DNA of 64,000 nucleotides from Nematostella vectensis (taxonomy: Eukaryota; Cnidaria; Anthozoa; Actiniaria; Edwardsiidae). The notes beneath the pieces were generated by a model. The model ran no database searches. It saw only the letters and a program-made list of their open reading frames with translations, and was not told where the DNA came from. Numbering within the stretch: the first letter of the stretch is position 1; each line of letters begins with the position of its first letter. Of the stretch, positions 32,401-44,300 are shown one piece after another. The DNA is taken from positions 18,786,927 to 18,850,926 of the forward strand of contig NC_064034.1 of NCBI RefSeq assembly GCF_932526225.1, written 5' to 3'. Made by a program: the position numbers and the translations under genes.

Positions 32401-35400
32401 AAACCATACGTGAAGTAAAGCAAGACGATGTTAGGCACGAACGAGGATGAGACGAGCCCTATTATGGTAATTAGGCTACTGCTCATGAATACTACCCGGC
32501 ATCCATAGCGGTCGGTAAGATGGCCGCCGAAAGGTCCAAACATCCCAGAAAAGGCGAGGGCAATGGCTCCTGGGAACGCTAAAACAAGACGTTATACAGT
32601 TCAATCCACGGCCTCGGAAACCCACGCACATTTCACTTGCGAGAAAAATTACCCCTAGGGAACAGTATAGAACTAGGGTAGTGTAAGGAGATGAAATCGC
32701 AAATGAATATATTAATGATGCAAAACTTTATTTCTTTATTTAACTTGAAGCGCTTGGCTATTTCAAGCAAAAGTGGACAGTTTTTTGGTGAGAGTAAGTA
32801 AGTTTGAGTGATTATCTGGATTTACGCATTGGCGATTTCAGATATTATTCTATTCTAATTGCTCTCTTGCTAACGGACAAGGAGATGGGTAGATGCGATT
32901 GCAAAGGAAATAGTTTTTCCTGCAAGGCGTTGGAGCGTTTTAACATCAATTTCATCTCTTGATAGGATCGCTTCTCGGAGCGTGGCGAACTTCTCCTTCT
33001 TATCTTGAGGGAGGAAGAAGGCCATGCAGGTGGAATCGCACAGGTAGCCCAAGAAACGAATAACCTGAGTAGGGGTGAAAGTCGACTTATTAATGGCCAG
33101 CGTGTATCCGAGGGAGGTGAGTACGGACATTACAATGTAAGCAGCTGTCTGGGCTAGTTCAAAGTTGGACCATGTAGAAACACCATGTACAGCCAGTTGA
33201 CCAATGGAAACCGCTTTCAAGTGAGTTTAAAGCTCAAACAAATACGAAATCCTACTTCTGGATCTTGTTGTTTACTCTCCACGCGCTCGCAAGTCGACCG
33301 TGACTTGTGGAGTAGCGACAGTTTCCGAGAAAATTGGAAGTGCTTGTGATGTCGGTATAGGACATTTCGGAGAGAATTATCGCTTTAAAGCGTTCGAGGG
33401 CTGCATGTCTCGGACGGCTTCGGAGGCTCCGGCGAGAAGTCATTGATCGTCTTATCGATGGATACTAGGAAGTACAAGAACAGCTTTAGTGCTACGGAGA
33501 AAAATGGGTAAAGTTTGTCCGCCAGCACGGGGATTTGATGGAGCTTGTGGATGCTGGGGAGGAACGAAATGAGCTGGAGAGGACTTATGCAGAGGAGCTG
33601 AATGGGAAACAAGAACTCGAATATATTATAAACACGAGGAACGCATCGGTTTACAGCGATCACATGTGAGCGCACAATCGCATGTTAGCTCGAGACATAG
33701 TAAGCAAAGTTGTGGGAGCAGAAAAAGCAGCATTGCATCGCCGGAGGAGGAGGCTGTGTCAGTAAGGCTTAAAGTTGAACAACTGAAAAGGAAACAGGAG
33801 CTCTCACGGAAATTTGATGATCTGAGATATGAAAATGAGATATTGGAGGCAGAGTTGGACAGTAGTAAGATACAGGATAAATAAGCAAGAAGCTGGATGT
33901 GCGGAACTTGCAAGTGTGGAGGAACCAGTGAATGTTGAAGAAGAACTTAAGCAGGAACCGTGCTCTGTAAAAAATGATGGTGTTTCTTCTATGGCTGCAC
34001 AACATGCTTCCTATGTTTCTCCAAGTGAACGTCCTGGAACAGAGGTGGATAAGAGCTGTGTAAAGGAAGAGGGTGACATTGTAAGTGTGAAGGGAACCAT
34101 TGTGAATAATGAGAACGATGGAACACAGGAAACCCAAGCTAAACTTTGTTTTTCTGTCTTGGACCACCAGACAATTATAACAGTCCAGTGAATACTGGGA
34201 TACCTGTGGCCGAATTGTTGTCTCAGGCTATGGCACCCCAAGTGTTGAGTACATGCAGTTTGACGGCAATCCAGTCAACTCTGCGTCATTCATACATGCC
34301 TTGAGAGCAATGACAGTCTAAAGTTGCAGTACTTTTATTAAAATACAACACTGCGCTGGCAAGGCTCGTGAGACAATTAAAAGTTGTATCAATTGCCACC
34401 AGCGGAAGGTTTCACCACTGCTAAGACTGCCTTAAAGGAGAACTTTGGGCTACCTCATAATATTGCAAAGGCGCATATTGATAAGCTTCAAGGTCTATCC
34501 CCCCTCTAAGGAACGCTGGAGGGCAAGCCCTGTTTGAATTTTATAGGCATCTAGAAAATGCCCATCGTACCCTGTCTGGTATGGGTAGTGACTATGTCAG
34601 TGACCTGAATCATACTAACTCAACTCTCAGGGAACTCAATAATAAACTACCATTCTTCATAAAAGGGTAATGGATTGAGTGTGCGGGTAGAATAAGCAAG
34701 GCCGAGATTTTCTGATTACCTGAGGTTCCTTCAGAATAGAGCAAAACTTATTAGCAATGAGTTTGGAGAGGATCTTGTGTCAACAAGGGCGAGGAGGGGA
34801 CAGGACGGTGATACTAAAAAGTCTCCAGCTAGAATCAGCCTGTCAGCAGGTGTTGCCCCGCCCCAGAACATGGAGCAAGAGAAGGGACGTGTAAATGCTG
34901 GCAGGAAATGTACAGTTTGCGAGGGCCAACATGGTTAATGGAAGTGTTCTAAGTTCAAAGAAATGAGCTATGAGGAAAGGAAAAACTAGTCCTGTCTAAG
35001 AGACTCAAATGTCTAAGTGGAGGACCTTTCATGGACAGGTGCCCTAAGACATCATTCAAATGTCTGATTAAAGGTTGCACGCAGGACCATCATACATTGC
35101 TGCATCGAGCGTAAAGCGGAAGGAATGAGGTCATGAATGACATGGAAAACAAACTTACACTGGCTGGGCCCAGTGCACCTCCGCCACAGGGTGCACCTGG
35201 TAATGGAAATGCTGTAAGCTCAAATGCGGCATCAGCAACTAAGGGTGGTCCCCGTAAAGGTCAAGGCCAAGGGAGGCAGTACGTTATTGGAGACCGTCAC
35301 ACTGGACAGTGGCAGCGAAGTGACATTGTGCAAGGAACAGTTATGTCTTGATCTTGGACGTAATGGACCCCCTGAGAGCTTTGAATTGATTGGCGTGACT

Positions 35401-38400
35401 GGAGCAAAGAAAGTTCAAGGCCAAGAGATTGATATTGTGGTCATCTCTCAGGATGGACTTGTAGAGAAAGAGCTTGTTGGTGTAAGAAATGTGAGTCAGA
35501 TACCTGTCTCATCTAGCTGCATACCCAGGAGGGCTTATATTGAGAACCTTCCACATCTTGCGGATGTCGAGTTGAAGGAGTTCGACGCCGCGGATGTTGG
35601 GCTTATTATTGGGCTCAACCAGAGACCTTCGTTGTTTGTACCTTTGAAATTTAAAATTGGAACCAACAGCCAGCCAGTGGGAGTGCGGTACTGTACAGGA
35701 CCCGAAATGATCCCAGGACCCGAAACGATCCCAGGAACCGAAACGATCCCCAAAAGTTCCCCAACTGATCCCGGGACCCGAAACGATCCCCAAGAGTCCC
35801 CGAAATGAACCCCAAGGAATTACAGTAATGGACAACTAAAGGAATGTGTAAGGATTGGCTTTCAGTTTTAACAAACATATGAAACATTAAGCTTGGTTTG
35901 TGTTATTAAAAGGAAATTTACATTAACTAAAACTATAGTATTAAGATTTTAATATACGACTGCGGGGGAAATACAGTGGTTGAGTCAGAAATTAACAATT
36001 CCTGTGATAGTAATTTAAAGAACCCGGCGTGGATAAATCATTTTTACATAACAAGCCATAAAAGAAAGGCTTTACAGATAGGACATGCTGCTTTTCATAG
36101 GAAGCGAAATGTTTTAAAGTTATTTTTTGGCATGTTTGTTTTCGGTAAATGAAAGACCTATCATATCATGATATCATGCCGGGGTGTACGCACGACAACA
36201 CGAGGAAATTCAAAACTCACATAATATTGCTTTCAACAAAAGCCACATCCTCTTAATATTTTGCATCGGTAGTAGAATGGTTGTTCGAGTGTATTACTCA
36301 GTGTGCTTTTGTCATTCCATCTTCTCGGCCAAACCGGCTGCCTTAAATGTGTCGGTAAATATTCGCTCGTGTGGACAAGGATTTCGTGGTGAAATACATG
36401 TTTGGTTGTCAAATGAATATTAATTTTTAGGGGTGATGTTTACAGGAAATGAGACTCTCATTTATAGTGTCAGAGTCATGTGTCGGAACCGCAAAATGTT
36501 AAGAGGATGGAAGGTTTGGTTGATCTGAGCAAAGCTGTGCTATGTTTATGCTGTATTCCTTTCGATAGCAATTTAAAGTTGTGTATTTGTTTTGGAATCT
36601 GTTTATGGGTTTTTAATGCATTTTGGAGTCAATTTTAGAGTCATAAATCCATATCAAAACCAGGTGCGTAACTCTATCCCTCCAATCGCAGCACGATGCG
36701 CACGCGCTGTTCGTTCTTTTCGCTCATGCTCATTAGAAAACGTGTTTATGAGGAAGGAGGACTAGTTGTGAATTTTGCGGTAACTATGGTTTATAGAATC
36801 TCTTGATGTAAAAGTATATATAATGTTTGTCTTTGAAAGTCAAATAATAGCTTGTACATTTATTTAGAGTAATAAACCCAGTATTTTTTTTATTTGAAGT
36901 GTGTTTGTCTCATTCTTAAATTCGTAAGCAAGCTCGTGTTTTTTAACTTCAACTTTACTAATATCCACTGTTCACTGTCTGGGTTATATGGCCCTATAGT
37001 ATCGATGAGCCACAAGATGCGCTCTCTCGACAACAGGAAGCGCTCTATTACTTCATTGTCCGTCATTTCTTGGATTGTACGTCTTTTTTGGAATTCTCTC
37101 TGCTTTCTTCGATGGCCAAAAAGTACTCTCCTGCGGCAGCCATTTTTCTGCTTTACGGGCCCGAAAACAGTTCTCGGGAGCCTCAGACCTCCTGAGAATT
37201 TACGGGCAAGAAATGACGAATTTTCTCGGGCCCGAAAAACCCGGGAATTTCGAGAAACACGGAATTCGTCATCCGCGCGCTTTCTCGGGAGTTTCCAGAA
37301 ACGGGCGCCCGGTCACGATCTATTGTTCTGTTAGTTTTTAAACTAACAGAACAATAGATCGTGACCGGGAACTATTTAATAATAGTGCCCGTCACGCACG
37401 AGAGCACTTTGAATAGTGTGTTGTCTGTTATTGTTATTGTTTCTGTTATTGTTTTAAGTGCCGATCTCAGGGAGTAAATATTCTGTGAACAACTTTTATG
37501 GAAAAGGCAAAACTAAATGAATCTATAAAGACAGCGCTTGAATATTCCCAGCCAAGATAACTTGTTTTGGAATAGATATGAGTTGGATTTAAAGAGAAAC
37601 ATAGGATTATTTCGGACTGCCGGACCGTTTGTCACTGCGAACAAAGAATGTGTGAAACCGTTTAATTTATGCAGTTGCCATTCCATCTCCTTACACTTCT
37701 CTTATAGAACCACGGGCTATATGATAATTTTACTCCTAAATGATTTCTAATGTCTTGTTATTGTGGAATAAAGCACGCATTCCTACCTAAACTGACTGTA
37801 TTCCCTGCGCGTTACCTCGTACCACTTTCAAACGACACGCTTTGCAACCGCAGTCATGGTGAATGACCTCGTAACAGCTTGAGGTCCTTCTTAATATAAT
37901 CTAATACCGCTAATGAACGAGGGTTATTGTGATAGAAATCTAGTCTTTCCAACTAAATGTAATAAATACAGAAAGTATATTGCTTCGTTTTTTATTTTTT
38001 TTCTAAATTGAAATGTATAATTTCCTTCATTTAAAATTCTTTTACAGAATAAGTGTTATTTTTATATCTAGCATAACGAGCACTTCATTCCGCGTTACAT
38101 TCCATAAATTGTTACCGGTCTGCTATGTTTTTTTTTTTTTGGGATCATTTGCAGGCCTGCTATGTTGGCCTACAGTGTGCTTTTTTGTGGGTCATTTGCC
38201 GTCCGGGAATCATTCGCGGGCCTGTGCAGGACTCGCGCAAGCATGCTCGAAGATTCAGCGTACTTTGCGGACGCTCAGTATGTCGCCCAAGGAAAGCTTT
38301 GCCGAACTCATTGAAACCGTAGTCTTCTGAAGCTATTTTAATACAGTGATAATACTCTCTACTAACCTGTAACGGCTCTGCTAGCTTGGAATTCTTCTAA

Positions 38401-38502
38401 AATCGATGGGAAGATTATACCGTAGGTTACTGAACACCCATATATTACCAGGGTACACACAACTACATATAAACAAACCAGCCAAGAAAGAGGGTGATCC
38501 AT
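29429..38502 (-). CDS. Monocarboxylate-transporter-like (SLC16/MFS) protein, copy 1
   Basis: Four exons on the minus strand: 38502-38367, 32578-32001, 31776-31407, 29559-29429. They join in phases 1, 0, 1 with GT-AG borders and give 404 residues. TM1 begins at SWLVCLYVV; exon 2 encodes about six helices, including the SLC16 TM5 block YFKRRRMLATAIVSTGPGAS and the TM2 region GHLTDRYGCR; exons 3 and 4 give the C-terminal helices. SLC16 members are 12-helix plasma-membrane carriers for lactate, pyruvate and other small acids or amines; the substrate here cannot be assigned. The usual TM1 motif (D-G-G-W-G-W type) reads DHPLSW. The start is the first in-frame ATG after a conserved leader. An insertion replaced the C-terminus: it now ends FMPVTRRNMI instead of the longer tail of copy 2. 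Intron 1 is 5.8 kb, with retroelements. Confidence 0.85.
29626..29713. mobile_element. 88-bp miniature transposon with 9-bp target duplication
   Basis: The insert begins TAGGCTCGATTTCC and ends GGAATTCGAGCCTA, inverted ends of about 14 bases. It is flanked by CAAGCATTC on both sides (29617-29625 and 29714-29722). The second duplication unit has TCAAGCATTTCT with no insert (about 41637-41648), a natural empty site. A nine-base duplication suggests a Mutator-like mobilising source. Confidence 0.8.
30121..31267. mobile_element. PIF/Harbinger-like non-autonomous element in intron 3 of transporter copy 1
   Basis: Terminal inverted repeats of about 70 bases, nearly identical, begin CAGTCTACGGAACAGATGCT and end AGCATCTGTTCCGTAGACTG. 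It is flanked by TAA on both sides. The paralogous intron of copy 2 reads GCGAGAATAATGATTCCAG without the element, which proves a 3-bp TAA duplication. A TAA/TTA target duplication is characteristic of PIF/Harbinger elements. A 77-codon frame inside (30697-30930) is not recognisable as a transposase. Confidence 0.85.
32870..33220 (-). pseudogene. Reverse-transcriptase/RNase H region fragment (DIRS-like or other LTR-type)
   Basis: The frame reads TLAINKSTFTPTQVIRFLGY, then a Leu-Pro/Lys segment and TLQRLAGKTISFAIA. This is the pattern at the end of the RT domain of tyrosine-recombinase (DIRS/Ngaro-type) and some LTR elements. Only this piece is present; catalytic RT blocks are absent. It lies within intron 1 of transporter copy 1. 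Confidence 0.6.
33380..35700 (+). pseudogene. Decayed BEL/Pao retrotransposon (gag and protease region)
   Basis: Frames on the + strand are broken by several shifts and stops. In order: a gag N-terminus (LRREVIDRLIDGY, QHGDLMELVDAGEE); a coiled-coil-like Lys/Glu segment (33666-33884); a gag core near 34400-34670 (ENFGLPHNIAKAHIDKL); Cys/His knuckle remnants near 34900-35100; and an aspartic-protease region with LDSGSEVTLCK near 35300. It ends at IGLNQRPSLFVPL, with RT, RNase H and integrase missing. This order is that of BEL/Pao elements. It lies antisense in intron 1 of transporter copy 1. LTRs were not located. Confidence 0.8.
35698..35812 (+). repeat. Short tandem repeat of CCCGAAACGATCCC-like units
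   Basis: About five or six imperfect copies of a 14-21 base word (GACCCGAAACGATCCCAGGA and variants) follow the BEL/Pao relic. Confidence 0.7.
35813..37139. other. Intron 1 of transporter copy 1: nothing recognised
   Basis: AT-rich intronic sequence. Minor ORFs only, no domain or repeat boundary that I can support. Confidence 0.4.
37308..37369. repeat. Perfect 62-bp hairpin (30-bp arms, 2-base centre)
   Basis: The left arm runs CCCGGTCACGATC to GTTAGTTT; the right arm is its exact reverse complement, AAACTAAC to GATCGTGACCGGG. Only TT separates them. The sequence before it (37150-37307) is rich in TCTCGGG and GGGCCCGAAAA words, also found near 39500-39690. Confidence 0.92.
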
Positions 38503-40216
38503 AACAACTGAGAACTTGCTCTCCCCGTGAGTTGAAAAATCTTGTCCCCCCACACAGCCACTTGCTTGTCTCAAGGGCCGAAGACTATTGTCATCGTCGA
38601 TGTCCGTGATATGATGTGAAGTTTGAAATCGAGGCTGCACGTGATCATAGCGTGATCAGCCTTGGTTAAAAACGCAAACATGTTTGTCAAACATCGTACA
38701 TGATTGTACGTTTAGCCACCCACAAAACATGGCTATCTATTGCCTTCACAACATTTACCGATGTTTGAACTAGTCCAAAACGTTTTCATCAAATATTTAT
38801 GTACGGAACACATGTTTGCCTGTTTAGCCACTCATCACGCAAAACATTGCTCGCGCTTTTATCCTATAACAGCTTGAATGCTTGCGTATCTTCAGTCGCC
38901 AGCTCTTGAATAATATTGCTAAAAGCTCTTTTTGCAATCCAGAAACGTGTTTTTGATTTTTTTTTCGTTTTTTTAAATCTTTTTTTGAATCGAAAAAAGA
39001 TCCACAAAACAGAATGCAGCTAGTCTCTTCATACACGGAGCGTCCGCCATCTTGATTCGTCACGTAAAAAAGTGGACATTCGCCAAAAAAATGCGCGCGG
39101 GCTCATATTTTACGAAAATGTTTTATGAAAATGTTTTTGTGTTGAGCCACCTCTCCATGCAATACGTCAGCTAGACGCCATATTGAAAATTACCCTGAAG
39201 ACCCTTGGGACGAGGTTGCCAAACATGCTTGCGCGAGTGTTCGATTGCATCCAATGTTCGACAAACAAACAAAGTCATTCCTTTGCTGTTTTATGTGAGT
39301 TTCGAGGTTTTAACCGACAGACATGACATAAATCTCGGAACTGCAACTAAACAGCAACGACGCACATGTGCGAAGAGCCTTCGGTACTTCTCAGCGGCCA
39401 TTGCGCATCCTACAAAGCCCCAGGCCCTCGCGCGTGACAGCCTCGTCTTCAAGACATGGCTGTTTGACCCGGCCACACGAAGCAGTGCTGAATATAGTCC
39501 ACGGGGTCGTTTCTCAAAAGTCCCGATAAACCCGGAAACCCGGGAAGTCACCCGGTAAGCCCCCGATAAACTTTACCGGTGTTTCTCAAAACGCACGCTA
39601 TTTTCGGGCCCGGAAAAAAAACTCGGTATCTCGCCCAGTAACTTACGGGAGCTCAAGAGCTCAGGTTAACTTACCGGGAATAACTTTTAATGTGAAAATT
39701 GATACCCAAAACGATGTTTTTCCTTAATATTTTCAGCTGAATTTATAGATCAACTATTCATCTTGAATTGGCCAAGTCGTAATATCCAATTTGGTTTTTT
39801 TTTTCGATTAAATCTCGCCATTTTTCAAGTTGTGTCGAGTTGTAGTGAGTTTTCATCACTTGAGGAAACCATTCCACTGTCCGGAAAGAAGTGGGCCAAC
39901 CACGGCTAACATCATTTTATGGGATTCCCTACTAGCCATTCAGGTTTCTTTTCTGTCAAATGATTTGACATTTAGCTGTCACCGTGCGCCTAAAAAATGT
40001 AAACAACTTTGCGAAGGTATTGGAAGTTTAGCTACAAAATAAGACTTTATCTACTTGTTCTTTGTCTTTTCGAAAAGTGCCGATGTCACAGCACTGTTTG
40101 GGGTATAAGTTGTCTACAGACATCAACAAATCTACGATTTTTATTGATATTCAATAATTATTTAGCAAATCTATTCATTAACTTGCTCGAGGAATGTCAT
40201 AAACATCAGTTGACAA
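38503..40216. other. Spacer between transporter units, repeat-like
   Basis: No gene is supported. AACATGTTTG and GTTTAGCCAC words recur between 38680 and 38840, and GGGCCCGAAAA/CCGGGAA-type words cluster at 39500-39690, suggesting old transposon ends. ORFs here have no family features. Confidence 0.4.
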
Positions 40217-40450
40217 AAAGAATAAGTAGAGTTACAATAAATTCTTGACACTACGAAAAAGAAGGGGACACCCGTAGCATAGTACCAACATAAAACAGGA
40301 AAACAGATCGCGTTTAACAAAAATTCGGGACCCTGAGATCGGGTTTAAAATTACGAGACACCGAGACCGTGGTAAAAAAGACGAAGCTCCGACACCCCTA
40401 AAATTTTGGGAAAGCGAGACTTCGAGACTTAAGTTTTCGAGACATAACGT
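40217..40450 (+). repeat. Dispersed repeat, copy 2
   Basis: Diverged counterpart of 7118-7400, sharing GAATAAGTAGAGTTAC, CAGATCGCGTTTAACAAAAA and CACCGAGACCGTGGTA. Confidence 0.55.
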
Positions 40451-40515
40451 TTTATTTGAGATCTCCATTCAGCCAAGGCTTGTTTTATTACGAGGCGGCG
40501 TCGTCCGTTCCTCCC

Positions 40516-41216
40516 ATCCCATGATGCATCTTGGTACTCCTCACCCACCAGTTCGCTTTAAGTTCCATAAATGATATTTTCCAAAGAGGTGATTATAAAG
40601 GTAAATGACTCATATAAATGTGTGTATGCATTTTGGCGGGCCGCCCATCTTGTCCGACACATATCCACAAGATGGTATAACAACCACAAGAGCCTTGTGG
40701 TGATCCGCGTCATATATCACCTTTTCGATAACAGAGTTAAGGAAAGAGTCATTATTTATCGAGGGGGGGGGAGGGCTGCTAAGTTGCTTTTTTTCCTGTT
40801 CAAAAATTTTGACCCTCCCCCCATTTAAAGTACAAAAATAGTGAACCTCCCCTAAAAAGACGACCAAAAATAAAGAACAAAAAGAAGCTAAATCCATTAA
40901 CTTCGTTCATGTCAATTTTCGGTCGTATTGGTTACTTTATCAAAATTATAAGTCTAGTAGGGTGATACTCTTTACGCACGGCACGTTTTCCCAGGAGGAC
41001 CAAAAATTGTTGATTGTATAGGCACTCTTGCTACGGTGCCGTGATGTACAAAAGAATAGACTAGGTACTAAAAAAAAAATACTTTATATTGTGTTAATCG
41101 TATAATGTCGCTGTTTTAGCATGTGTCACGATTAAGCTAAACACTATTTTGGCACTATTTAGGGTTCTTAAAAGTAAGTGTGTGTGTGGGTGGGAGGGGG
41201 AGGGGGTGGGGGTAAC
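40516..41216. repeat. Left flank of duplication unit 2
   Basis: Its first 400 bases align with 27955-28360. The part from about 40925 to 41205 differs from unit 1, where a transporter 5' end was patched in. The 40925-41060 block aligns instead with 49805-49950. Confidence 0.8.
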
Positions 41217-41314
41217 ATGAATGGAAATTCGAAAACCAAAACTTCAAAGGATATAACAAATAGAAGCGCCAGCCAAACGGAAGTCTTGAAAGTGCTGGCA
41301 AGAGGCCCAGTATA

Positions 41315-41320
41315 TTTATT
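41315..41320 (-). terminator. Probable polyadenylation signal of transporter copy 2
   Basis: AATAAA on the minus strand, about 75 bases past the TAA. The same word is kept near 28785 in unit 1, now behind the insertion. Confidence 0.5.
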
Positions 41321-41394
41321 TATTTAATTTTAATAACAAAAGCATATATATCTTCTTATTGTGACTAGTGAATAGAAATCGGGACAGACATTTG

Positions 41395-44300
41395 TTATAC
41401 GACAGACTCCTTTCCATAGACGATAAGTTCCTCATTGACAGTTATTTCCTCTTTGCGGCTAGCAGTGGGCATGAATGGAATGAGAAAAGGCACACATCCA
41501 GCGACGACCTCTATCGCCCCTGCCGTGAAGAACGAGTTTGTGTACCCAGTCCCGCTCACATCTGCTATTAAACCTGTGATTGTGAAAAAAAGGGAGAAAA
41601 TTAGTCAGAAGCTAGATATATGGCATTGCATGTTCTTCAAGCATTTCTCATAAAAGCAAGAAGGTATTCTGGGGGGGGGGGGGGGGGAAGGGCACCTTAT
41701 AACGAAAGGCCCAGATAACGAGGTATGTCCGCCCGAAACCCAGCGAATTGGGCGGATAAAGGGAACCGAATGAACGTTTAAACGTCAGCAAAACTACCCT
41801 GTTTAGAAAGAGGTGTATTCTTTCGTGCCTGCGCAGCCCACGTCGTTTTTTTACAGCTTGTATGTAGTTTTTTGTAGTCATACCAGCAAATAGAAGATAG
41901 GGGCTACCCACACTCCCCCGTCCCCACCCCTATAGAGAAAGTTTTCTAGCAAAGGCCATTTTCAGTTAATCTTCTTTCACTCTAACAGCTCATGAAAATA
42001 CGTTATCAGCGAATTTGAAAGACAAATGAGGGTCACCTATTCATTTGGGGCTGCGAGAATAATGATTCCAGATAGCCCTTTTTATTTCGAGTTTAGAATC
42101 CGCGCGAGATGAGTAATCGTAGTGCCCTATTTCTGACGGGAAAATAATTGTTAGTCGTTACATGTGGATAGAACTATTGCTGTTGGAAAAATCTTACCTG
42201 AAAGAGATGGGCCAAATACATAGGGTATAGAGATAAACAACTGAAAGATCCCATAACCACTCCCGCGACGCTCCGTCGGTAAAGATTCAAGAATAATGCA
42301 ATAAATGGGCGTGAAAAAGAACCCCTCTCCAAACCCATACGAGACGCTATACATGGCCAAATATGGGAAGTCTGTCGCTAGTGGCACCAGCAGATTGCCT
42401 AGCGCTAGTCCGAAGACTCCAAACTGGAAGAGTCGAGGCAAAGAGATCCAGCCCGTCTCGGCAAGCTTGCCACAGCACATCCGTGCAAGCACGGATGAGA
42501 GACCGATGGCGAAGTAGAGCCAGGACGACAGGTCACGTGATATGCCCAGCTCCGCGCAATGTTTGGCCTGAGGAGCAAAACGTTAAGTCAGAAGGCATTA
42601 AGCACCATGCAAACCGCGCCATTGCTGGCCCAGATACGATGTTTTGCGAACTAATTCACGGCGCCTTTAATCATGGCGTAAGAAGTCACTAGTTTGGCCT
42701 AGTTTGCACGGAACAAAAGTATACCCAGAAAGCTCACGATGAAGGAACAAAAGCAAAGACTGACTTACCAAATGTACTATAGGCATACAGTGACCAAGAG
42801 CTGCTAATGACGTCATCGCTGTGCATAGCACAAACATGGGATTTCTCAGAACCGAACAGTCACACAATGGCCGGCACCTGCACCCCTTTTGTGCAATGGT
42901 CTGCTCTACTTTCTCCTTCTTTTCTCTCAAGCCCCAGCCACCCAGGCAGGGAACGAGACACAGGCCAGCCAAGCATAGTAGTGTCTTGCGCCAATCCAAA
43001 ACTTTATGAATAGCTTCCACAATAGGGCTCATGATAAAAAGGCCCGCTCCTGGGCCAGCGGAGACGAAAGCTGTGGCGAGCATGCGCCTGCGTTTGAAGT
43101 AGAGGGCTGGCACCATCATGGAGCTTATGTACATGAGATTACCTCCTAGTCCGTTCACAAAACCATACGTGAAGTAAAGCAAGACGATGTTAGGCACGAA
43201 CGAGGATGAGACGAGCCCCATTATGGTAATTAGGCTACTGCTCATGAATACTACCCGGCATCCATAGCGGTCGGTAAGATGGCCGCCGAGAGGTCCAAAC
43301 ATCCCAGAAAAGGCGAGGGCAATGGCTCCTGGGAAGGCTAAAACAAAACGTTATACAGTTCAATTCACAGCCTCGGAAACCCAGGGATATTTTCTTCTAA
43401 CATTTCACTTGCGAGTAAAATTACCCCTGGGGAACAGCATAGAACCAGGGAGAACCACGGTCTATAAGATAATGTCTTGTTAGTGTTGAATAAAGCACGT
43501 ATTCCTACCTAAAGCGTTACCTCACACCACCTTCAAACGACACGCTTTGTAACCGCATCCGCCTGGTAAACGGGGAACTGCCTCGACGCCAAGCAGCGCG
43601 TTTTTTTTTCCTTCCCCTTCCCGTTACAGACTCCCTGCTAGCAGAGGCCTCTTTTCTCTGTATTTCGCTGGGCTGGCGTTCGCGAATAAGGCCTCTGCTA
43701 GCAGGGAAGGTGACGAAATGAACTTTGCCTCCACTACAGAGCGATGTCCCTTGGGGATCGAACATGTCAAAAGCTGTCATCGATCAATCTATGACAAATC
43801 CTACGCGCGTAGATCAATCTATGACAAATCTTACGCGCGCAGATCAATCTATGACAAATCTTACGCGCGTAGATCTGAATGCTGGAAGCTCTCGGTATTT
43901 CGTTGTTATGCAAGTTCGGCCTTTTGTAAGACACTTACGAAAGACAATATGGGTTAGGCTGCTTTCTCTACTCGGAAATGTGCGCCACTCAAAAGAAGTT
44001 ATTTTAAAAGTTTTTTTACCGCTGAAATACTGCCAGGAATTAAATGCAGCCAGGAATCAAATGCAAAGTTGCTCGCTCACACTGGAAGCCGTCGTTAGAT
44101 ATCGTTTCGATATTTTACACACACATAACAAAAATGGTTGAATCGCGTGACGTCGGGCTGATTTAGCCTCCTCCGCAGGGCATCTCTATTTGCAAGACAA
44201 CACAAGAAAACAGCGAGCACGCGGACCGAACCCGAAAGAGCGCGCTAGCGAAAAGCTGTTTAGCTGTTTTCAGCGAAAAAAAGCGGTTTAGACGCCTGCG

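Noticed and set aside
31514-32450. + strand ORFs opposite the transporter exons (and their twins at 42305-43013)
   Set aside because: Mirror frames of real minus-strand exons; the minus strand carries the family motifs and splice borders.
43725-44141. 138-codon ORF with ten-residue repeats
   Set aside because: Produced by three 30-bp tandem repeats inside intron 1 of transporter copy 2; no domain and no conservation in copy 1.
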